From the NCBI GenBank assembly GCA_001600175.1, contig BCJC01000009.1:248001-312000 (forward strand): DNA of 64,000 bases, read 5' to 3'. This DNA is from Erythrobasidium yunnanense (lineage: Eukaryota; Basidiomycota; Cystobasidiomycetes; Erythrobasidiales; Erythrobasidiaceae). Below, in pieces: positions 1 through 11,061 of the stretch. The stretch's first letter is position 1. Each line of letters begins with the position of its first letter. A program made the translations under genes and the position numbers. The notes below the pieces were generated by a model. It made no database searches. It was not told the origin of the DNA and saw only the letters and a list, made by a program, of their open reading frames with translations.

Positions 1-384
1 CTCATGCAAGGTAGAGTTTTGCGGAGTAAGAGCTACACACGCTCTGGGCGCGCTCGTCCGGCTTGCGACCGCTACGTGAATGTCTTGATCTTCCTTCAGC
101 TGTAGTAGAATTGCTGGTACATCCTCGTAGAAGCTCATGCGGCGGTTGTGTCGGTCATATACAGCATTAACATCGTCTGGCTTGCGTCGCTTTATCGGAG
201 GATCAACATGCGTGTCCACCCTTCTTCAAGACGTCAATTCAGGTTGCGGTCTTCCAAAGCAGATCAGTAGACCGCGTACCAGAGCGGCCATAGAGTATAG
301 TCTGCATATATGCATTAGATACGGCTCGAGCGCAAAGCGAGTTGCAGCGGAAATACCGAGGTCGAAGCAGATCAATCGAGGCAT
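1..384 (-). CDS. MDP-1-type HAD phosphatase, 3' part cut off by window edge
   Basis: Probable magnesium-dependent phosphatase of the HAD superfamily (MDP-1 family; protein tyrosine or fructosamine-6-phosphate phosphatase in animals). Exons 384..357, 301..280 and 220..1 join to give MPRLICFDLDYTLWPLW then VDTHVDPP. FDLDYTLW holds the catalytic DxDxT aspartates, and WVDTHVDPP is typical of the family. Downstream come SFYEDVP and VAVASRTSAP, the second HAD motif with its Ser/Thr. After ASRTSAPRA the reading frame probably meets a donor (GTGTGT near 25), so the last residues before the edge may be intron. An in-frame ATG at 540 would add a 52-residue Ser-rich leader; I chose 384 because family members begin just before the first motif. 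The HAD lysine and last acidic motif lie outside the window. Not an RNA-type or viral sequence; identification rests on motifs read by eye. Confidence 0.8.
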
Positions 385-676
385 CTTGGGTTTGTCAGAT
401 GAGATCGATGGTATTGCAGCTGATGCGCTAGGCTCTGAATCAGAGTCTCCCGAACTGCTGGAGTGTGGCATGGCTCGAAAACAGAGATGTGAGTCGGGCT
501 CTGCTGAAGCGGCAGCGTTATGATACTTTGGACAGACCATGCAGATGTTACGAGAAAGTTCACATGCCGAGACTTTCTTTCAGTACATAAACACCACCAC
601 AGCGCCTTTCATACTCCGCCTGCTAAGTAGCTCCTCCCTTTACCATCGCAATATAGCCTTGTGATCTGAGGACGGG

Positions 677-1549
677 CTACTTCCTCTTCTTCGGCGTCTG
701 AGTCCCTCCTTTTGTAGCTGTTGAGGTCGGAGCAGGCTTCGAGACGCTAGCCTTCTCGGCACTCTCGATCTTCTTCAATTCTTTGCTGATTTCCTTCTGC
801 AGCTGTCTTTCGCTGTAGTACTGCGCCCCTTGCAGGGCGACTACTCCAGTTAATGTCACTGCTATGATTGCATGCGCCGAGGCTATCTGGCTGATTGCAC
901 CTAGAGCGGCTGGCGAGAGTGCAGGTGCTTTTCTCGGTAGCCCGGCCAGTACTTGCATACCTACGAGGGTCGCTATTTCAGTATGCATAGAGACCTTAGG
1001 TCTGAGGTAACCTACTAGTCTGTATGTTTTGGCTATGAATGAAGATGGCCGCGCTGAAGAGAACTAGTACGATTATTCAGCCAGACTTCTGCCTGGGCTG
1101 TAAGTCGGCTCACAAAGGGATCCTCCATCGAAGAGTATACTGCTTTGCGTCCCTTTTGTGAGCTTCAAGAGCAAGGCTCCCACTGCCAGCGTAGCTATTC
1201 CCGTCAGTACCGCATTCAGCCATTGCGGGCCTTCCAGGACATCGTGATAGTATGTGACTGCTTCTCGGATCGAAGCTTCTGTTGGAATCTGCCATATAAC
1301 TCGATGGTCGACTGCAGAGCCATGCGACCGTGACAGGTGGAGAGGGAAAGGTCATACGTCGGCATGAAGAATTCATAGTCGCATCAGGCTGAAAGATAGT
1401 CAGCTTACCAGCCCAATTGACGAAGAATGCGCCAGTCAGAAGCGACGAGCTTCCGAGGATAACCTGGAAACATAGCGTCAGTACGATGTGCCGACATCCG
1501 AGCCAGCGGGACAAGGCTTCACACTGGTCAGTGCTGGTGCAGTTGTCAT
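677..1549 (-). CDS. Shr3-like ER chaperone for amino acid permeases
   Basis: Likely ER membrane chaperone of the Shr3/Psh3 family, which keeps amino acid permeases from aggregating so they can leave the ER. Five exons (1549..1523, 1463..1409, 1311..1114, 1063..1016, 972..677) give 207 aa. After MTTAPALTS comes a first membrane helix (VILGSSSLLTGAFFVNWA). Then follow a PTEASIREAVTYY loop, a second helix near WLNAVLTGIATLAVGALLL, the family-like ILFDGGSLFLFSAAIFIH, and a fourth helix near AHAIIAVTLTGVVALQ followed by YYSERQ. The tail is Lys-rich and ends KKRK, which fits a KKXX ER-retrieval signal. Intron 4 is only 43 nt and is the least certain junction. The gene is divergent from the paladin-like gene, with 148 bp between start codons. 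No second family fits as well, but I could not run a profile search. Confidence 0.78.
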
Positions 1550-1697
1550 CTTGAAGCTCTCAAGGTTGTGGAAAGCGATTCGAAAGACTATCAGACCGAA
1601 GTCAACAGAGCCGGATCTTTGATCACGTTCGCAACTTACCGATACCTCACAAGTTTACTGTTCTGACACCTACAGACACAAATCTGGCTGTCTGCTT
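1550..1697. promoter_or_regulatory. shared divergent promoter region
   Basis: Only 148 bp separate the start codons of the Shr3-like gene (minus) and the paladin-like gene (plus), so both promoters and 5' leaders must lie here. I see no clear TATA box. A pyrimidine-richer stretch with ACCTACAGACACAAAT precedes the plus-strand ATG. Confidence 0.5.
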
Positions 1698-4600
1698 ATG
1701 AGCAATCTGAGGCGCCAGTCTTCAGCTTCTCAAGCAGCCTCGCTATCGACCTTGCATGAATCCTCGTCTGGCCCGGATCTGGCGTCGCTTGCTGGAACGC
1801 AGTCGCAGTCGCAGTTAAAGCAATCTAGCAAGAGCACAAGTAGACACAGCCCTTCCTTATCGCATTCTATAGGCAGTAATGGCCGCCCAAGCTCTGCCTT
1901 TGCGAGTCGTCAACAAGCCCCGCGTCAGGTGTCGAATGAATACTTCAACTCGTATAAATCCAAAGAAGAAGATTCGAAGTCAGCAGGTCCTGCTGATCCC
2001 AACGTGCTGCTCAAAGTCCAGCACGGCGTGACCAAAGCCAGATCAGGAAGTGTGCTTGGGAGAGGCTTTATTCTCAAAAATGACAGACTTCCCGCACATG
2101 CGACCCATTCTCTAGATTTCCGATTGAAGGGCGCGCCGCACTTCAGACCCGGTGGAGAAGGGATCTATGGCTCTGCTCAGCCGTCTATCACTGGTCTGCG
2201 AACCATTCTCGTTACTCTTGGCTGTCATCCAGGTGGCTCTGGTAAAGCAATATGGATATGTACGAGGGAGGAGCCAGTCATCTATATCGGAGGATCACCC
2301 TTCGTGCTGCGAGATGCGGAACAGCCTTTACAGAATTATGCACTGAGTGAAAGACCGGAAGCATTGGAAAGCATAGAGAAGAGGTGTGCAGCAGATGTAC
2401 TAAGAATGGAGGCACGCGTTGTGCTAATGCGAACGTGAACCAGACTGAAGGCGGACATTCTTCGAGAAGCTACCCGTTATGGAGGTCTAGTCCAAGTACA
2501 AGAGGAAGTCGACAATGATGGTGAGTATACGAAGTGGCACGTAGTCTCTACGAAGGTTGACAAGCTATTTACGCTCCAGCTTCGGAATCTGGCATGAGTC
2601 CCACTTGGATCGCTGCCTCAAGTGCCAACGTGATGACGATGAAAGAGTTGTGGCAGGCCTTGAAGGAGGAAGGTTTCAACTTTGAAGTGGGTGATGCGGA
2701 TCCAGTATCTGCGTATGGTGCTGATATGCAGAGCGGCGGACACAGTACCATCGCATTGCCATTTCTAGCGACGAAGATCCACAAAACCGATATCTGGACG
2801 ATTTCCTGACGGTACTACGAAATCTGGATACGGACGTTGCGCTATACTTTAATTGTGGAGTGGGCGTCGTACGGACCACGTGAGGGACATGCAGCTCCGG
2901 CAAGTACCTAGCTAACAACCGGTTGTAGCTTTGCCATGACGATGGCTTTGCTCATTCGGCGTCATCAAAATCTAGTCAAGTCCGAAGGGGAAGACTCCGA
3001 AGGCAAGACTACCAGGCGCGAGGTCGGCATTGCTCGCGCAAAGAGTCCCAGAATCGTATTAATGCCTTTCAACCAGTCTGTCATCGATCGAAATGCGCAG
3101 AAGAACCTCATAGCTGAGGCCAATGCTATCGACAAACGCAACCAGACTCTTCTACGTCTTACATCTGTGCTGAACTCCTGCACTCCGTCTAACAATCAGC
3201 ATAATCTACTCCAAATTCTATTTTCAAGTCCGCAATTGCTAGAAAATCTAAGACTCGCTGTCGACGGCGAATACAATGTCGTACTCAACCTGCTGTCTTG
3301 TCTGGAGAATGGTACATCGAGCAAAGCTCTAGCAGACGCAGCAATGAATCAATGTAGGTCTTGTTATGCTTCTTCGCGTATGGCGACTCGCTAATACAGA
3401 CGACCAGGTGATGCCATTGTGAACCTACGCGAGCTAGTCCTTTTCCATCGCATCAATCTTGCTTTCGCCGCTATGGATGATCAAAGCAGGAACCTTCATC
3501 TAAAGAAAGCTACGGCAGGCCTAGAACGTTACTTTTTCCTCGTCGCTTTCGCCAGCTTTATAGCTTCAACCGATCGTAAACCAAACTTACGATATTCAGA
3601 GTGGCTCGATGTACGTTTCATCAGGAGCTCTGCGGGGAGGATGGCTAAGCAGGACGACATTACAGGAAAGGCCGGAGCTGCGAAACATGGTGACTCGGCT
3701 ACGGCTACGACCCGACTCTGGCCGGATCTTCGCCCCTGTAGCCGACTTGGCCTGTGAGCATACCTTGTAATGCTCTGAACAGATTGCTGATATATGCGCC
3801 TAGCTATTGCACGTGGTCCGCAACTTGGCGTAGCGACACCCTTAGCCAAATCTCGCTTCAGCGATGTCATTCGCGAAGGAGCAGAGGTCATCGGTGATGA
3901 GTTCTCAGCCCAGCTAGTACGCCGAAGGAAAGGTATCACCCTTCGAGCCGGCATGATCCTCAAGGTATGATGGCATGCAGTTCTGGACTTGCGTGTGCTG
4001 ATCGTCAAGAGGCACACAGAAAGACATTTGGCGAGACGCTTTGGAGGACGGCCACGATCATAAGGCTATCAGAGGGGCTCTCAACTACCGTCGTATTCCG
4101 AATACCAGGGTCTATGCCCTGTCGCAGCCAACTGATAGTGGCATCTTCGGCGTCCTCGATAGTGTGTCAGCCGATAAGGCCGATAAAGCGGAAGACCCTG
4201 TCACCTGGATCAATCTCCGGGAGGAAGTAAGTGATAGTCCGCTAGAGCTGCCTCCTAGTTGACGCTATCCGCTACAGCCGCTGTGCTACATCAACGGAGC
4301 GCCTTACGTGCTGCGTGAGGAAAGCCTAAGTCTGCGCAATCTCAAGTCATATGCGTGAGTCGCCACTTGATATACCAATGCAAGGGCACCATCCTAATCT
4401 CGTCTATACAGAGGCATATCCGCTTCCCGCTTGGAGCTGATTGAAGACCGTTTGAAGAGGGATGTTCTCGCCGAACTCAAGGCTGGCGATGGGCGTATAC
4501 TGCTGCATACGGAAACAGCGGATGGTACGGTCATCGCTGTCTGGGAAAGTGTGGAGCCCGACAATGTCGCGACATTGCGAGAGGTCATGGAGTCTATAAT

Positions 4601-7151
4601 GCAGAAGAGGCACTTCAGCTTCAGGCGGATGCCCATCACTGCCGAGGGGTAAGTCAGAGATTTTCTTTGAAACCTGAACAGCAAATCAATACTGTTGCAG
4701 GCCGCCCAACTTTGCAGATGTCGCCGACCTTGTTGAAGTGGCATCCCTGTCTCCTCTGGGCCATTCCGTAATCGTCAACTGTCAACTTGGTAAGCCATAG
4801 TCCGGATGCCAGTGTATCGTCTGACATCGCAAGCAGGTCGGGGACGATCTACTCTCGTATCTATAATGCTTACCCTGTTCAGACAATGGCTGGAATCGGG
4901 CGGCCGAAAACGCGTCTTCGCCGAAGCGCCTCAACATCCTCCGAAAGTGTCGGCATATGCAGTGATCAACAACGTGGGTTACAGACACCGCCTATGTGAC
5001 AGAGGCTGAGATCTCAGCTCAAACAGCTCATCCGTGTTATCCGCAACGGGCGAGAGATAAAGATGCACGTCGGTAAGTAAGAGGCCCTCAGCCTCCTGGC
5101 AAGACTGAACATCTTTTCCAGATTCGGTCATCCAGCAGTGTAGCGAAATTTACAATCTACTGGACGCTATAGAAGATGCTCGGCAAGCAGCGGAAGACGC
5201 ATCTGACGATAAGACTAAGCATGCACGGACAAGACGTGGACGAGACGATCTCCGCAGATACTTCGTTCTCGTGCTGTTTGCAGCTTGGCTGAACGAATCT
5301 GCCGGCGACTCTGTGAAGAGCTTGCGAGAAGAATACTCCTTCGAGCGCTACGTCAACGATCATCCAGGTACGTTAAGCTTTGTCTGATCTCGACCTCGGT
5401 ACTTACCTTTATGATTTCAAAAACTCAGTCTATCAAACCATACTCAAAGAAATCGACGCGGCTGGTGCAGAAGTGCTTTCACCGCTTGGCAATGGAACCT
5501 CATCGGACGAAGTGGCTAGCGACGAGGTCGAAGCAGTAGTAGCGGCACGAGATGGTCGTATTCTATCGAATTCTACCATCCTCAAATCGTAAGTCCTGAT
5601 TGCTGAATGTCTGAGCGACATCTAATGGCTTCGTACAGCGACTTCTTCTCCAATCTTCAGAAGCTCTCTCTGCCGGATCGAGTAGAGGGCGCACCTAACT
5701 ATCGGTGAGGGGTCAATCGCCTTTCAGCTATGGTATGATCTGACTTCGCAGCCTTCAGCCAAACGCCCATGTACGTCGAGATACAGCCTGATGATCTCAG
5801 CGAAGATGACAAGGTGCGAAAATCCATCTATGGAACTGGTATGCCGGCTTTCGATGGGCTTGCACGAGCTCTAGACCGTATGGGAGCAGGAAAAGAAGGT
5901 AGTACCTGGGTATATTGGACCTTGATGCGAGAAGAGCCGGTGATCTTCGTTCGTGGACGACCTGTGAGAATCTTGCGCCAAAGCTTCTTTACATATAGCG
6001 GCTAAATCAGCCCTCAACCACAGCATGTACTACGCTTATTGGCTCTTCCTCTGGAAAACGTCATTACGACTGGTGTGACTGCGGAGAGTGTCGAGGGTCA
6101 AGAGAACGCCCTCAAATCAGACGTCTTGCGGGAGATTGAGAAGCATGACGGCCGCCTCCTGCTTCATGACGAAACCGACGATGGCAACGGTCGTTTCACA
6201 CTCACTGCACAGTGGGAAGACAATATACAAGCGGACGACATTCTCACGCCAAAAGAAGTCTACGAGAGGATGGAAAAAGCAGGGTACCGAGTCGATTACG
6301 CTCGGCTTCCTGTGACGGACGAGCAAGCTCCTATACCTCGAGTGTTTGCCAAGCTGGAAGAGCGTGTGGCAGATGCGCTGCAGCACGGCAATGTCGCTAT
6401 GGCTTTCAACTGTCAGATGGGGCGTGGCAGAACGACCACAGCCATGGTGGCAGCTTCACTCGTGGCAACTCTTCTTCATCCAGAAGATGTAGCTCACAAC
6501 AAGATCGAAGTGTCCCCCTTAAGCGCAGTCAACGATAGCACTTTCGAAATCAGGGAGATTGAGGACCCCTACCTCAACGGAGAATACAAAATCATCTTCC
6601 AGCTGTTGTCTGTCCTGCAATATGGTAAACAAGCAAAGCGCTTGGCAGACAAAGCGATAGATCAGTGGGTACAGTCACTGTGCATGCTTGTATGCCTTTG
6701 ACGTGATTCTCCGCAGATGCGAGGCCGTTCAGAATCTGAGGAAAGCAGTCGCTACTTACAAAATCCAATGGGAGTCTGCAGAGGAGGGCTCGACCAAAAA
6801 GGAAAAGGTCGGAAACCTGGCTTTCAACTATTTGTATCGGTGCGTCTGTGTCTGAGATCTAGGTGAACGACATTGATAGAGAGTGATAGGTACGGCACGC
6901 TTATCGCATTTGCGAACTACCTGCTGGAGAAGAAAGATGCACAGTCCGGTACAATGTCGTCTTCGATAAGCGCACTGGGGCCAGATATCTGGAGAATGGA
7001 TTTCCCGTCGTGTAAGTATTTCACGAGCGTACTCGATAGTGCATGCTAGCAATAAGTAAGCTGCGAGCTGACACTTGTACTCTCAGTCCCTGACTATATG
7101 AGACGTCGCCCTGAAATCGATAGCATCCTCAGGCGCCGAGTTTTGGATTAG
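1698..7151 (+). CDS. paladin-like protein with three tandem PTP/phytase-type phosphatase modules
   Basis: Large cytosolic protein of the paladin / inositol hexakisphosphate-phosphatase-like family. I join 22 exons (for example 1698-2383, 2444-2520, 2580-2686, 2746-2879, 2929-3353, 3408-3610 ... 6024-6664, 6717-6839, 6890-7011, 7087-7151); they sum to 4311 nt and read 1436 aa without a break. A Ser/Gln-rich N-terminus (about 100 aa) is followed by three repeats, each with a leader that ends in a CX5R loop: Cys327 (CGVGVVR), Cys828 (CQLGRGR) and Cys1250 (CQMGRGR). Each is preceded by VxxNC and followed by T-x-A/V-M. Shared linker motifs such as REEPVI[YF][IV] and ADKAIDQCEAV recur after each module. 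The first loop deviates (Val-Val instead of Arg-Gly) and may be weak or inactive. Substrate is unknown; paladins are reported as phosphoinositide or pseudo-phosphatases. Several introns sit at matching places in the repeats, which supports internal triplication. Confidence 0.85.
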
Positions 7152-7605
7152 AGGCCTATGCGCTTGTTTTAGTGCATAGGCATGCCGCATCAACCTATGC
7201 TAAGGTGTGCCGATGATAATATAGCACAGACCTCTCCAGTCATCAAAGGCCGATAACAAGGGCCGCTTACCCTGTGTCTTGAGGTCTGAGCGCATACGTC
7301 TGAGCATCTTTCAGCATCATCTTCGTGCACAGGACTGCCGGTTTGACTGAGCTTGGCAAAACATTCAGCAGAGGTGGTCGGACCCTGCCTGTCGGCTTCG
7401 ACCATAATGCATAGGACACGGAACTGCGCTTTAGCTTGTCAATGTCGCGTGTCACCCATCACGCAAGGTAACCATGCTGCTTTGAGTGTCTGTCAAGTGT
7501 AACGCAATGGACCTGCTTTGGAGGCTGCCGAAAGGGCTGCCTGCAAACGGCCTTTCCGTACATTTCCTATAAGTACAGCTTCTGAATGCTTCTTCCTTTC
7601 CTCTT

Positions 7606-7627
7606 CCTCATCCTCATCCTCATCCTC
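7606..7627. repeat. CCTCAT hexamer microsatellite
   Basis: About 3.7 copies of CCTCAT in the 5' leader of 7TM-A. It sits directly before the 30-bp tandem duplication. Confidence 0.8.
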
Positions 7628-7630
7628 TGC

Positions 7631-7690
7631 CGTACACGCTCCTTCCCTCTAACCTTCGGCCGTACGCGCTCCTTCCCTCTAACCTTCGGC
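7631..7690. repeat. 30-bp tandem duplication just upstream of 7TM-A start codon
   Basis: Two adjacent 30-bp copies (7631-7660 and 7661-7690) differ at one base (A/G at the sixth position). The second copy ends 10 bp before the ATG at 7701, so the duplication lies in the leader or core promoter. The motif CTCCTTCCCTCTAACCTTCG is pyrimidine-rich, like many fungal leaders. Confidence 0.9.
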
Positions 7691-7700
7691 CTCAGGAAGA

Positions 7701-9639
7701 ATGTCCGCCCCAAACCCTTATGCACTTCAGTTAGCTCAACTCGGTAGGTTTACAGTCTATGGTGTGGGCGAAACTGTTCTTATGTCACTTTCTATCAGTT
7801 GAAGCAGCAGGCCTCAGCGCCCCATCCGGTTATGCAGGCCGCCTCTATTTTCATATTACAGCTTGTTGCCTGTAGGTTCTGCCATGCCGCACAACAAAGT
7901 CTCAGAGCTGAGAAACTATCCAGGGTCTTCGTACTATCGATAATCTATCTCGTTCTTTCAGCCCGGGAACACCGTAATAGGGGCAGAAGACTCGCTCTCG
8001 TCCGCCTACAACGCATACGGTCTGGCAACCTGATTGTACTCAACACTCTCTTTGTATTTGTCATCTTCACCGCTCTCAGCTCGGTGGTCTTCATCATTCA
8101 GAAATGGTGGCAGGTCCGGATTTTCGTGCAGAAGAAGGCCCCGTACGATCTCGGTGTGTTAAAGGTGTCCCCGAGAGATCAAGTCGAACTGATTTTCAAC
8201 ACGCACTGCCATTCAGTGATCATCATCATACAAACATGGTCCATGCCTCTCATGTCCGGATGGACCTATATGTGGGCAGCAACGGCACATACAGACGTAA
8301 AATACGTTTGTTGACGGTAAATTTCGCTCACAGATTTTCAAATTTTGCCGCCGCACTGCAAGTGGGGAGAGGTAGGGTCGGCTTCGATGGCGTCTCCCGC
8401 GTACTCGTCAGCCTGCATAACGTGAGCTTCTTCGGGGTTTTCATTACTTTTTTCGCCTCAACGATCGTAAGGCTTCTTGGCAGATCTCAAGTCAGAAATA
8501 GAGGCTGAACGTCATTCTTCCCTCATATCTCTGCTAGCCCATAGCAGTCTATGCCAACAGAGCCTCCAACGATGCCATTGATGCAACACTGGCTCTGATG
8601 GCGTATCTAGACGCAGCCTCCAAAATCCCCAATCCCGCAGACGTCCCAGAAGAGATCAACGCAGCGATCGCAAATGCAGCATCGACCGTCGCATCGCGTA
8701 ACGCTGTATATTTCAAGCTCTTCCGTGGTGTGGTCGGTATCGCTACGGCCACGGTGATCTTGCTTGGTATTATCGCAGTATTGTCTCTTACCTCCGTTCT
8801 CAAGATTCGCAAACGTAGGCAACTATTCTTCAACGCACACACATGCTGATTTATTTGGTCTCGTCAGAATCCCAATGGCACCGCTCAGCTTCAGCTTCAG
8901 CTTCAGTCTTCGTCAGCGTGGAGCAGCGCACAGTAGCAGAAAGAGACAATCCAGATGGAACAGTCGACATGACGAGCTCCTCCCAGCCGGAGCCCACTGT
9001 CCGACCTGTCACCCAGCATCTGAATCTGCCCAGCTTCACCCGCAACCGAGAAGCAGCCAAGAGTGCTAAATCTAAAGCAATGAGTCAGCAACAAAAGGAT
9101 ATTGCAGCTTTACACAGGCTTGCGAGTGACCTTTCGGTCAGCACACCTCTCAGTCTACTGCTTATTGCATTCATGATCGTAGGTCGGAGCCGTAAACTCT
9201 ACTTCGTAAGCTTATGCTACTATATTACAGGGCTGTGGTGTATCTGGAGTCGTGCGCATCGATCGACCTCATTCGTGGGCCGAAGTACGTTCTTGAAGCC
9301 TGTGATCTCGATCTGAAGGATCCACTACTGAAGCAAAGTGCATCTACGCAGATAGAGCTCCTATTGGACGGATATGGATGGGCTTGGGAACCTGTTCACA
9401 TCATCATGCTCTCCGCCTTCATATACAACCTTACCCACAACCCATTGGCGCATAGTAACTGGTCAGGCCAGAAGAATAGCCAAAGTGGTGTGACGAATGC
9501 TGCCGGCACCAATGTACTTTCGATACAGCTACAAGCTTATCCTGCACCCCTTAATGACGGTCTGTCGGATGTCGAACTGAGGAGCAACGAGAAGGCCCTG
9601 GAGATTGATGAGAAAGGGTTTGAAGCAGAACGAATGTAA
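7701..9639 (+). CDS. 7TM-A: seven-transmembrane protein of an unrecognised family
   Basis: I do not recognise this family. Nine exons (7701-7743, 7799-7871, 7924-8153, 8217-8271, 8334-8466, 8538-8814, 8868-9178, 9231-9284, 9352-9639) give 487 aa in frame. The start is fixed by alignment with two paralogs (NPYALQLAQLG here, NPYAVQLAALG in 7TM-B). Seven hydrophobic segments are seen: two near the N-terminus split by a basic loop (REHRNRGRRLALVRLQR), two more before residue 190, one ending in SVLKIRK, and two in the last third around an RIDRPHSW loop. The TM5-TM6 loop is long (about 100 aa, Ser/Gln-rich) and the C-tail is soluble, about 70 aa. The order resembles a receptor, but no known fungal GPCR class is evident by eye. 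It has two more introns than 7TM-B, so intron turnover followed the duplication. Confidence 0.82.
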
Positions 9640-9914
9640 GGTACTTCGCATTCTTTTGATTTCAGTTTGGTATACGGGCGTCACTCGTTTCATCCAAAAT
9701 TCAATATTTTACATGTCACTTGGCTTCATTGCTATCCCACATTTCTCGCCTCCTCAGGCTGTTCTGTTCCCAAATAGAGCTGCGTTCCCGAAGATAGTAC
9801 CGTAATGTGCATCCTTCATCGAAGCTGGCATCTGGCGTGTCACATTAGGCGCGACGAAGGGCGACTAGTATATCGCACACAAACTTTGGTCGGCCAACCG
9901 CCTCATTAACAACC

Positions 9915-10609
9915 ATGACAGACAGCATCTACGTTCGCAAGGACCCTGAAGAACTGAAGTGGCCTTTCCTACTGCGCAGGGACGATGATGGACAGCTCAG
10001 TCTCCTCCTCTGGGTCGACTCGAAGAATGTTGCCGTTTTCAGCTTCACGCGGCCTGATAGTCCAGACAGATGGAACGCATACACGGTCAGGCTTGACAAG
10101 GAACGGATGCAGTGCGTCCAGACATGTCTGGACATCTTCTGGGCATCCTCAATTCTGGACCGCTATTCACCGAAACACAAAGTTCTGCGACTCGCGGTTA
10201 GTAGATTCAGCTCGGATGCTGTTGGTGGGATGATGCAAATCCGGAAAGTAGAAGCTAGTATTCGAAGCAGACATGAGAGTTTTTGGTCAGCTCATAGCCC
10301 CTTCACTGCCCTCGTGCGCTTGCAGGCTGTCAGTCTGACTTTGCTCTGCTGCATGACAGGAGCAATAACGACCGAAATCTCGTAGAATATCTGGCCAAGG
10401 AGCTGAAGTACTGGTACTTTCGCATGTACCGTAAGCCGCCTGCTGTACACGAGCTACTCTTTCTTTGGGGCACGAGCTGAATACTCTGTCCGTCCCCAGA
10501 CGAACTGCAAGAGTGGTATCCATCGCTTGACACAACCTGGTCTACGTATATAGGCTGGTTCTTTGTTCCTCATGAGCCACCTCCCACATGCCCCCTGCCC
10601 ATAGAGTGA
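9915..10609 (+). CDS. hypothetical 183-aa soluble protein
   Basis: Three exons (9915-10285, 10360-10430, 10500-10609) join to 183 aa. Both introns have good borders and the joined frame closes exactly. The protein begins MTDSIYVRKDPEELKWPFLL, shows alternating hydrophobic strands (QLSLLLWVDSKNVAVFSFTR) and then an amphipathic region. The end is rich in Trp, Tyr and Pro (LQEWYPSLD, IGWFFVPHEPPP). There is no signal peptide or membrane helix. I recognise no family. It lies between 7TM-A and 7TM-B, but nothing in it suggests a joint role. Confidence 0.65.
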
Positions 10610-11061
10610 CGCGGTACGAGCGCACGCATTGGCCAATGTTCTGGATATAACATTTCATTGCAGGAATTCAGTCTAGACTATCGATCCCAGCCAAACTTAC
10701 GAGTTGAGCGAACCCACGGGTTCGCGTGTTTTATGACTTTCGAAAATCTAGGCTCAATGCATTGGGCACTGAGTGGGCTGTATCATTTACGCTATCAGTG
10801 ATGATCGATACACGACACTCCAGTTGTTGGTCTAGAAGCCTACCGACCTCACTCGGAAGTTACATGCTAGAAGCGAGGGCGGCGCTCTCAAGCAGGCTCA
10901 GACTATTTAATGGGAGATGATTGCTGTATTTCCTTCTCTCTTTCTCTTCATCTCCCTCGTCACCAAGATACTGCTACAGCCACTTCTGCACTCTACATTT
11001 CCCTATTCACCAAGATACTCCTACAGCCACTTCTGTACATCGATCCCTGTCTTTCCCATCC
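10610..11061. other. intergenic, 452 bp: leader region of 7TM-B
   Basis: No supported gene. The last 150 bp are pyrimidine-rich (TTCTCTCTTTCTCTTCATC) and contain a 31-bp direct repeat, listed separately. Confidence 0.55.
10961..11038. repeat. 31-bp direct repeat in 7TM-B leader
   Basis: Copies at 10961-10991 and 11008-11038 (CACCAAGATACTSCTACAGC...) differ at two positions and are separated by 16 bp, giving a 47-bp period. The second copy ends 23 bp before the ATG. The sequence is unrelated to the repeat before 7TM-A, though the position is the same. Confidence 0.88.

Larger units (their letters stand above)
7152..7700. other. intergenic, 549 bp: 3' region of paladin gene and leader of 7TM-A
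   Basis: Both flanking genes read rightward. I see no supported coding sequence. The right end is pyrimidine-rich and carries a CCTCAT microsatellite and a 30-bp tandem duplication, listed separately, immediately before the 7TM-A start codon. Confidence 0.6.

Noticed and set aside
3529-4017. 162-codon open frame on the minus strand
   Set aside because: Lies opposite paladin exons that read a conserved protein; no family motif of its own.
10690-10740. GAACCCACGGGTTCGCG, tRNA-like T-loop text
   Set aside because: No acceptor stem or D-arm can be built around it.
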